Positions 56,794-64,000 of a stretch of DNA of 64,000 nt are shown in pieces. Under the pieces are notes generated by a model, which did not search any database, was not told where the DNA came from, and was given only the letters and a program-made list of their open reading frames with translations. Where the stretch lies: positions 81,763-145,762 of the forward strand of contig NZ_CAJYVQ010000005.1 in assembly GCF_913778665.1 (NCBI RefSeq), given 5' to 3'. A program made the translations under genes and the position numbers. The DNA comes from an uncultured Stenotrophomonas sp. (GTDB lineage Bacteria; Pseudomonadota; Gammaproteobacteria; Xanthomonadales; Xanthomonadaceae). Within the stretch, counting starts at the first letter, position 1; every line of letters begins with the position of its first letter.

Positions 56794-57309
56794 TCACAAC
56801 GCCGCGGCAAGTGGGCATTCACCGCGATCACGGCACGCCTGCAGTGCGCATTCGTGCGCGGCCTCGTCATCGTCCAGCGCCGTCAGGTCGAACGTCTGCT
56901 TGTCTTCGGCCAGGACGTACATGACCGGGTAATCCCACACGTCGTCGCTGCGGGTGCCCTTCACGAACAAGCGGCCATGCGCATGCGGGCCTTCCAGTGC
57001 CACGGTCAGGCCGACATCGCGCTGGCCGTTGATCGCGGTCTGCATGCTGCCCAGCGGCATCGACTCGGCCTGCAGCGGCTCACCGAAGGCTTCCACCAGT
57101 TCGATGCTGCAGCCGGCGCGGCGCAAGGCTTCGCGCATCGGTGGGCTCTCGCGCGCTGCCTCGCTCCAGCGCAGCACGCTCCAGATCACCACGCCTGCGG
57201 TCATGCCCATGACCAGCACCACCGCCAGTGGCATCGCCCAACGCCAGTGGCGGCGCCACCAGCCGGAACGCGGCGGGCCATGGGCGGGAATCGGCGGTGG
57301 CTGGATCAT
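56794..57309 (-). CDS. Coa1-like single-pass membrane protein
   Basis: This 171-residue protein has one membrane segment (WAMPLAVVLVMGMTAGVVIWSVL). A Coa1/Tim21-like domain follows (EALRRAGCSIELVEAFGEPLQ, NGQRDVGLTVALEGPHAHGRLFVKGTRSDDVWDYPVMYVL). A Cys-containing tail (CALQACRDRGECPL) is added. The family is named for a cytochrome oxidase assembly factor, but the bacterial role is not shown. It follows dpp4 by 25 bases on the same strand. Confidence 0.75.
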   Translation of the reverse strand: MIQPPPIPAHGPPRSGWWRRHWRWAMPLAVVLVMGMTAGVVIWSVLRWSEAARESPPMREALRRAGCSIELVEAFGEPLQAESMPLGSMQTAINGQRDVGLTVALEGPHAHGRLFVKGTRSDDVWDYPVMYVLAEDKQTFDLTALDDDEAAHECALQACRDRGECPLAAAL

Positions 57310-57334
57310 CGGCGGGCTCCTTCCCGGTGGTGGA

Positions 57335-59715
<2,381 letters not shown>

Positions 59716-59722
59716 GGCGCGA

Positions 59723-60412
59723 TCAACGCTTGCCGAACAGGTGCTTGCGTTCTTCGTCGCTGAGTGGCTTGCCAGCGTTGGGGTTGACCTGCTCGCGCAG
59801 GGCATAGGCACGCTGGGTGGCCGGGCGCGCGGCAATCGCTTCATGCCAGCGCTTGAGGTTCGGGAATGCGGTGAAATCCACCGGCAGCTTGTCGTAGGCG
59901 CCGATCCACGGGTAGCTGGCCATGTCGGCGATGGTGTATTCCTCGCCGGCCAGGAACGCGTGCTGGGCCAGGCGCTTGTCCATCACCCCGTGCAGGCGGC
60001 GCACTTCGCTGTCGTAGCGCTCGATGGCATACGGGATCTTCTCCGGCGCGTACACGTTGAAGTGGCCCATCTGGCCGCTCATCGGCCCCAGCCCGGCCAT
60101 CTGCCAGAACAGCCATTCCAGGGTGGTGACGCGGCCACGCGCGTCGCTGGGCAGGAAGCGGCCGGTCTTCTCGGCCAGGTACAGCAGGATCGCGCCGGAC
60201 TCGAACACGCTCTGCGGCGGGCCCCCGTCGGCCGGGGCGTGGTCGACGATGGCCGGCATCTTGTTGTTGGGCGAGATGGCCAGGAACTCCGGCTTGAACT
60301 GGTCGCCCGAACCGATGTTGACCGGATGGATGCGGTACTCCAGGCCGGCTTCTTCCAACAGCAGGGTCACTTTGTGGCCGTTCGGGGTGGGCCAGTAATA
60401 CAGGTCGATCAT
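59723..60412 (-). CDS. Glutathione transferase, YfcG/YghU-like
   Basis: This 229-residue GST starts with the thioredoxin-fold motif MIDLYYWPTPNGHKVTLLLEEAGLEY. It continues through ISPNNKMPAIVDH and ILLYLAEKTGRFLP to the helical domain (WLFWQMAGLGPMSGQMGHF, YTIADMASYPWIGAY). The PTPNG motif is typical of Nu-class enzymes that act as disulfide reductases with glutathione. The ATG at 60412 fits the family start. Confidence 0.88.
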   Translation of the reverse strand: MIDLYYWPTPNGHKVTLLLEEAGLEYRIHPVNIGSGDQFKPEFLAISPNNKMPAIVDHAPADGGPPQSVFESGAILLYLAEKTGRFLPSDARGRVTTLEWLFWQMAGLGPMSGQMGHFNVYAPEKIPYAIERYDSEVRRLHGVMDKRLAQHAFLAGEEYTIADMASYPWIGAYDKLPVDFTAFPNLKRWHEAIAARPATQRAYALREQVNPNAGKPLSDEERKHLFGKR

Positions 60413-60524
60413 GGCGGCGGCTCGGGGTGCGGAAAGGAACCTGAAGTCTAGTGCGTGAGTTGGCTTGGCACCGTCATGGCGGGCCAGTAACCTCGCCACT
60501 CCCCCGAAACGCAGTATCCCCCGC

Positions 60525-61145
60525 ATGAGTGCAAACCGACCGCCGCTCTCCCCCCTGTCCACCCTGATCTTCGCCTCGCGCTGGCTGCAGCTGCCGCTGT
60601 ACCTGGGCCTGATCGTGGCGCAATGCGTCTATGTCTACCTGTTCGGCAAGGAACTGTGGCACCTGATCTCGCACTCGCCGTCGATGGGCGAGCAGCAGAT
60701 CATGCTGATCGTGCTCGGCCTGATCGACGTGGTGATGATTTCCAACCTGCTGGTGATGGTGATCGTGGGCGGCTACGAGACCTTCGTTTCACGCCTGCGC
60801 CTGGAGGGCCATCCGGACCAGCCGGAATGGCTGAGCCACGTCAACGCCAGCGTGCTGAAGGTGAAGCTGGCGATGGCGATCATCGGCATCTCCTCGATCC
60901 ACCTGCTGAAGACCTTCATCGCCAGTGGTGGGCTGGGCGCCATGCCGTTCTGCACGCCGGACCGCATGGCGCTGGCCGCCGAGAACATCGCCGCGGCGCA
61001 GTGCACCAACCTGACCCCGGACGGTGTGCTGTGGCAGACCATCATCCACTGCGTGTTCATCCTGTCGGCGATCGGCATCGCCTGGACCGACAAGCTCATG
61101 TCCAACAGCCACAGCAAGCCCCACGACAAGTCGCACGACCACTGA
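60525..61145 (+). CDS. YqhA-family (UPF0114) inner-membrane protein
   Basis: This 206-residue protein has four likely membrane segments ([88 protein letters not shown]) and a His-rich tail. The segment [18 protein letters not shown] is typical of the family. Function unknown. It diverges from the GST gene. Confidence 0.88.
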   Translation: MSANRPPLSPLSTLIFASRWLQLPLYLGLIVAQCVYVYLFGKELWHLISHSPSMGEQQIMLIVLGLIDVVMISNLLVMVIVGGYETFVSRLRLEGHPDQPEWLSHVNASVLKVKLAMAIIGISSIHLLKTFIASGGLGAMPFCTPDRMALAAENIAAAQCTNLTPDGVLWQTIIHCVFILSAIGIAWTDKLMSNSHSKPHDKSHDH

Positions 61146-61180
61146 TGTCGTTGCCAGCAGCGGCATGACGCCGTTGCCCG

Positions 61181-61218
61181 TCCCGGCCACCGCCCCTTGT
61201 ACGCGGCGGTGGCCGGGA
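61181..61218 (+). terminator. GC-rich hairpin after the YqhA-family gene
   Basis: TCCCGGCCACCGCC (61181-61194) pairs perfectly with GGCGGTGGCCGGGA (61205-61218) around a 10-base loop. No T-run follows, so termination would need help or the hairpin may protect the 3' end. Confidence 0.6.
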
Positions 61219-61345
61219 TGCTAGATTGCACCCTCGCCGTTGCCGGCGGTGGCGTCGGGAAACGTCACCCTGCCGCGCCCGGACCGCAGGTCCCGGCCAT
61301 GCGTATCAATGATTTACGTCACGTCGTCTTCTAGAGGGGAGCAGG

Positions 61346-62350
61346 ATGTCGCACGTCTCAACGATCACCGCCGCGCGCCGGTGGCTGCCGGTTGCCCTGG
61401 CACTGGCCCTGGCCGCCTGCTCGGGCAAGGAAGAACCCACGGCACCTGCTGCCGCCACGGCACCTGCCGCCACTGCACCCGCCGCACCGGTGGTCGCTGC
61501 CAAGGTGCAGTCGATGGGCACCGAGCAGCTGCGCGAGTCGGCCAGCCAAGCGCTGCGCGAGAACCGCATGTACGCACCGGCCGGCGACAACGCCATCGAG
61601 TACTACCTCGCCCTGCGGGACAAAACTCCGGACGACGCCTCGGTGAAGAGCGCGCTGACCGACCTGCTGCCCTACACCCTGATCGCCGCCGAACAGCACC
61701 TGGGTCGCGAGGACTACACCGAGGCGCAGCGCCTGGTGGCACTGATCGAGAAAGTTGACGCCTCCGCGCCGGCGCTGCCGCGCCTCAAGGACGGCCTGGC
61801 CAAGGGCGTGCAGAACGCCGCCAAGCGCACCGAAGCGGAAGCCGAGAAGGCGAAGAAGGACGCCGAGGACCGCAGCAAGCAGCTGACCGAGCAGCAGCGC
61901 CTGACCGAGCAGCGCGCCAAGGAAGCCGACGCCGCCAAGCAGATTGCCGCCCAGCAGGATGCCGCGCGCCGCGACAACGAGCGCCAGGAAGCCGAGCGCC
62001 AGGCCGCCGCCCGTCGTGAAGCCGAGCAGAAGCAACAGCAGGCCGCCGCCCAGCAGGCCACGGCCGCACGCCAGGCCGCCACGCCTGCCGCGCCCACCCT
62101 GCGCCCGGTCAGTACCCCGGCGCCGCGCTATCCCGGCGAAGCCCTGCGTTCGGGCACCTCCGGTGAAGTACTGGTGGAGATCACCGTTGGCACCGACGGC
62201 TCGGTGACCAATGCCCGCGTGCTGCGCGCGACGCCAGGCCGCGTGTTCGACCGCGAGGCCCTGAACGCGGTGAAGCGCTGGCGTTTCGAGCCGGTCAGCG
62301 CCCCGGTCACCACCCGCCGTACCCTGGTGTTCGCGCCGGGCAACAACTGA
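61346..62350 (+). CDS. TonB C-terminal domain on a lipoprotein
   Basis: This 334-residue protein begins with a lipoprotein signal whose lipobox is LAAC followed by SGKEE, in place of the membrane helix usual for TonB. A short Ala/Pro stretch and a helical, TPR-like part (residues 55-160) follow. A charged coiled coil (AEAEKAKKDAEDRSKQL...AEQKQQQAAAQQ) leads to a TonB_C domain (RYPGEALRSGTSGEVLVEITV, DREALNAVKRWRFEPV). Ser after the lipid Cys predicts outer-membrane sorting by the enterobacterial rule. AGAGGGGAG precedes the ATG. Confidence 0.85.
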   Translation: MSHVSTITAARRWLPVALALALAACSGKEEPTAPAAATAPAATAPAAPVVAAKVQSMGTEQLRESASQALRENRMYAPAGDNAIEYYLALRDKTPDDASVKSALTDLLPYTLIAAEQHLGREDYTEAQRLVALIEKVDASAPALPRLKDGLAKGVQNAAKRTEAEAEKAKKDAEDRSKQLTEQQRLTEQRAKEADAAKQIAAQQDAARRDNERQEAERQAAARREAEQKQQQAAAQQATAARQAATPAAPTLRPVSTPAPRYPGEALRSGTSGEVLVEITVGTDGSVTNARVLRATPGRVFDREALNAVKRWRFEPVSAPVTTRRTLVFAPGNN

Positions 62351-62361
62351 GGCAGGTCGAG

Positions 62362-62385
62362 GTAGCGCCGGGCCACGCCCGGCGA
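62362..62385 (+). repeat. SMAG-type palindrome after the TonB-domain gene
   Basis: GTAGCGCCGGGCCACGCCCG and onward forms a GTAG-headed palindrome 12 bases after the stop codon. Confidence 0.7.
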
Positions 62386-62394
62386 CGATGGATC

Positions 62395-62424
62395 AAGGCC
62401 CGGCATGTCCGGGCCTTGTCCGTT
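62395..62424 (+). terminator. Intrinsic terminator between convergent genes
   Basis: AAGGCCCGG and CCGGGCCTT form a perfect 9-bp stem around CATGT, followed by GTCCGTTTC. The stem lies between the TonB-domain gene and the convergent small gene. Confidence 0.65.
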
Positions 62425-62679
62425 TCAGGCCGCTCCATCGATCAGCCGCTGCAGTGCTGGATCACGCGCCACCAGTACCTGGAACAGGCCCAACGCGTGC
62501 AGGCCCGGCAGCAGCGCGCGCAGATCCGCTTCGGCAGTGGCACGGGTGCCGGGATCGCTGGCCGGATCCTGCCAGTCGCGGACGCTGGCCAGGAAGGCCC
62601 CGACACTGCCCTTGCGCACGGTCAGGCCGTTCACCTGCACGTCGTTCTGATGGTCGGGAAGGATGTCCTGTGGCTGCAT
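62425..62679 (-). CDS. Small protein of unknown function
   Basis: This 84-residue soluble protein (MQPQDILPDHQNDVQVNGLTVRKGSVGAFLASVRDWQ...) has no membrane segment or recognised motif; the second half reads as helices (ADLRALLPGLHALGLFQVL). It diverges from the AraC-family regulator gene with a 79-bp gap and could be its target. Confidence 0.6.
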   Translation of the reverse strand: MQPQDILPDHQNDVQVNGLTVRKGSVGAFLASVRDWQDPASDPGTRATAEADLRALLPGLHALGLFQVLVARDPALQRLIDGAA

Positions 62680-62741
62680 GATGGTTCGCTCAGTACGGGG
62701 GTCGCGTCCAGTGTCCTGCGTTGCCGTCCGCGATTCTGCCG

Positions 62742-62765
62742 TATAAATGCCAATTGATATGGCAA
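62742..62765 (+). promoter_or_regulatory. Promoter/operator candidate for the AraC-type gene
   Basis: TATAAA (62742-62747) with TTGCCG 15 bases upstream (62721-62726) could be a promoter. TGCCA-N7-TGGCA lies across the start region (about 62749-62765). If transcription starts near 62753, the ATG at 62759 would have a leader of only a few bases. Weak evidence. Confidence 0.35.
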
Positions 62766-63544
62766 ATCAGTCACACAACACGTTGATCGACCTCGCGCTC
62801 GCCAACGCCGCCCACGGACCGGTCGTGCTGGCGGTGCAGCAGCGCCTGGGCGGTCCACGCCGTACCGCACGCCACCAGCACGCGCGTGGGCAGTTGCTGG
62901 GTGCGCACCAGGGCCTGTTGCGGATCGAGGTGGGCGACCTGCACTGGCTGCTGCCTGCGGGTCATGTCGCCTGGATACCGCCCTCGCTGCCACATGCGCT
63001 GGCCAGTGCCGCGCGCTTCGATGGCTGGAGCCTGTACTTCAGCGACGACGCCTGCCTGGGCCTGCCCGCCACTGCGCGCATTTTCCAGCCCAGCACGCTG
63101 CTGCAGGCTGCGACGATACGAGCACTGCAATGGCCCCATCGGCCACTGGATGCCGCGCAGGAGCGATTGGCCGGGGTGATCGCCGATGAGATCGCCAGCA
63201 GTACGCCATTGCCACTGGCCCTGCCACAGCCCCGCGACCGCCGCCTGCGCAGGATTGCCGCCGCGCTGGCGCGTGCGCCGCATGACAATCGCACCATCGA
63301 GGACTGGGCCGCCGCCAGTGGTCTGTCCAGCCGCAGCCTGGCCCGCCACTGGCTGGCCGAGACCGGCATGACGCTGAGCCAGTGGCGGCAACGACTGCGT
63401 GTGCTGCTTGCGCTGCCACACCTGCTGGCAGGCAATTCGGTGATCAGCGTCGCGTTGTCGATGGGTTACGACACGCCCAGTGCGTTCATCGCCGTGTTCA
63501 AGCGCGAGATGGGGGTGACGCCGGCGCGGTATGGCGCTGGATGA
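62759..63544 (+). CDS. AraC-family transcriptional regulator
   Basis: This 261-residue regulator has an N-terminal cupin-type sensor (RRTARHQHARGQLLGAHQGLLRIEV, WLLPAGHVAWIPPSLPHAL). Two C-terminal helix-turn-helix motifs follow (TIEDWAAASGLSSRSLARHWLAETGMTLSQWRQRLRVL and VISVALSMGYDTPSAFIAVFKREMGVTPARY). The start is uncertain between ATG 62747 and ATG 62759. The effector is unknown; the divergent small gene is a possible target. Confidence 0.88.
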   Translation: MANQSHNTLIDLALANAAHGPVVLAVQQRLGGPRRTARHQHARGQLLGAHQGLLRIEVGDLHWLLPAGHVAWIPPSLPHALASAARFDGWSLYFSDDACLGLPATARIFQPSTLLQAATIRALQWPHRPLDAAQERLAGVIADEIASSTPLPLALPQPRDRRLRRIAAALARAPHDNRTIEDWAAASGLSSRSLARHWLAETGMTLSQWRQRLRVLLALPHLLAGNSVISVALSMGYDTPSAFIAVFKREMGVTPARYGAG

Positions 63545-63617
63545 GTGCTGGGATGGCGGGTCGGTGAACAGGGATCCGCCTCGCTGTCCCGGATAACCCG
63601 GACCCACGCTGGGCGAC

Positions 63618-64000
63618 CTAGTTCTCCGGACGCCACATCATCCGCTCCTTGTGGCGCTCCATTGCGCGCGCATAGATCGCCGGGTCACTCGCGAACTCCG
63701 CCATGAACCGCGGCTCTGGAAGTCGATACGGATCTTCCGGATCAATCTGGCACTCCGCCTCGATCTCCGGCGGGAACACCGGCTTGCGGCAGGTCTTGAA
63801 GGTCAGCCACCGGCAGAGCGTCAGCGCGCCGTAGACCGGGAACATCAGGTTGGTACGCAACGGCATCAGCGCCGTGCCCATCATCAGGATCACCATCAGC
63901 CAGCAGTTGCGGATCGTTGGATCCGACGAGAGCGTGATGACCCGGTCCAGTGGATCGTCGTAGCAGCCCTCCGGGCCGTCCTGCATGTAGCGGCAGATCA
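63618..64000 (-). CDS. Membrane protein of unknown function, N-terminus beyond window
   Basis: The frame is open to the right edge, so the start is probably outside; an in-frame ATG at 63986 lacks a ribosome site. The visible 126 residues contain two hydrophobic stretches (NCWLMVILMMGTALMPLRTNLMF and YGALTLCRWLTF) and a charged C-terminal part (EDPYRLPEPRFMAEFASDPAIYARAMERHKERMMW). No family is recognised. Confidence 0.55.
   Translation of the reverse strand, partial: ICRYMQDGPEGCYDDPLDRVITLSSDPTIRNCWLMVILMMGTALMPLRTNLMFPVYGALTLCRWLTFKTCRKPVFPPEIEAECQIDPEDPYRLPEPRFMAEFASDPAIYARAMERHKERMMWRPEN

Overview
The window looks like chromosomal DNA of a Stenotrophomonas, most likely the S. maltophilia complex. 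GC content is very high. Short GTAG-headed palindromes (SMAG-type elements) are scattered between genes. There is a complete smeABC-smeSR efflux locus, and the encoded dipeptidyl peptidase IV is 741 residues long with Ser610, Asp685 and His717 at the catalytic positions I recall for the characterised S. maltophilia enzyme. No tRNA, rRNA, CRISPR array, phage or insertion sequence was seen.

Region 1 (1-12,410) is the most distinctive. It is a divergent sugar-utilisation locus that I read as an N-acetylgalactosamine / O-glycan system. The left arm encodes a TonB-dependent receptor (cut by the window edge) and a secreted GH31 glycosidase carrying F5/8-type and NPCBM carbohydrate-binding domains. 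The right arm encodes AgaS, a ROK kinase (AgaK-like), AgaZ, the DeoR-type repressor AgaR, a NagA/AgaA-type deacetylase and a sugar-porter MFS permease with a large periplasmic insertion. The divergent promoter region holds eight copies of CTTTC, the core recognition word reported for AgaR. The proposed flow is: surface capture, release of GalNAc in the periplasm, import, 6-phosphorylation, deacetylation, deamination/isomerisation to tagatose-6-P, and onward metabolism. No tagatose-bisphosphate aldolase gene is present here.

Region 2 (12,463-25,408) holds a SecD-head lipoprotein coupled to an HdeD-like membrane protein, ComF, and a ClC antiporter. It also holds a biotin operon (bioB-bioF-bioH-SDR-bioC) behind a BirA-type operator. 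Next come a YdcF-like protein with a PLP-dependent ammonia-lyase/racemase, a Tyr/Pro-rich lipoprotein, and mnmG. A 531-bp gap in front of mnmG has two converging intrinsic terminators, which suggests one or two small RNAs.

Region 3 (25,474-33,451) is the RND pump operon smeA-smeB-smeC with the divergent two-component genes smeS-smeR.

Region 4 (33,538-46,643) contains a RlaP-type nucleotidyltransferase and a gamma-carbonic-anhydrase-like protein. A tightly overlapping six-gene membrane/AAA+ operon follows (RDD, SpoIIM, DUF4129, DUF4350, MoxR, DUF58). After it come a zinc-ribbon protein with ygiC- and ygiB-type genes, and ilvD with an unusually long perfect terminator stem.

Region 5 (46,577-64,000) is mainly housekeeping and envelope genes: dinG, aroE, hemB, a bestrophin, a DUF885 peptidase-like protein, a Coa1-like protein, dpp4, a GST, a YqhA-family protein, a TonB-domain lipoprotein and an AraC regulator. 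Several small membrane proteins and lipoproteins lie among them.

All assignments rest on reading the sequence and remembered family motifs. No database search was run.
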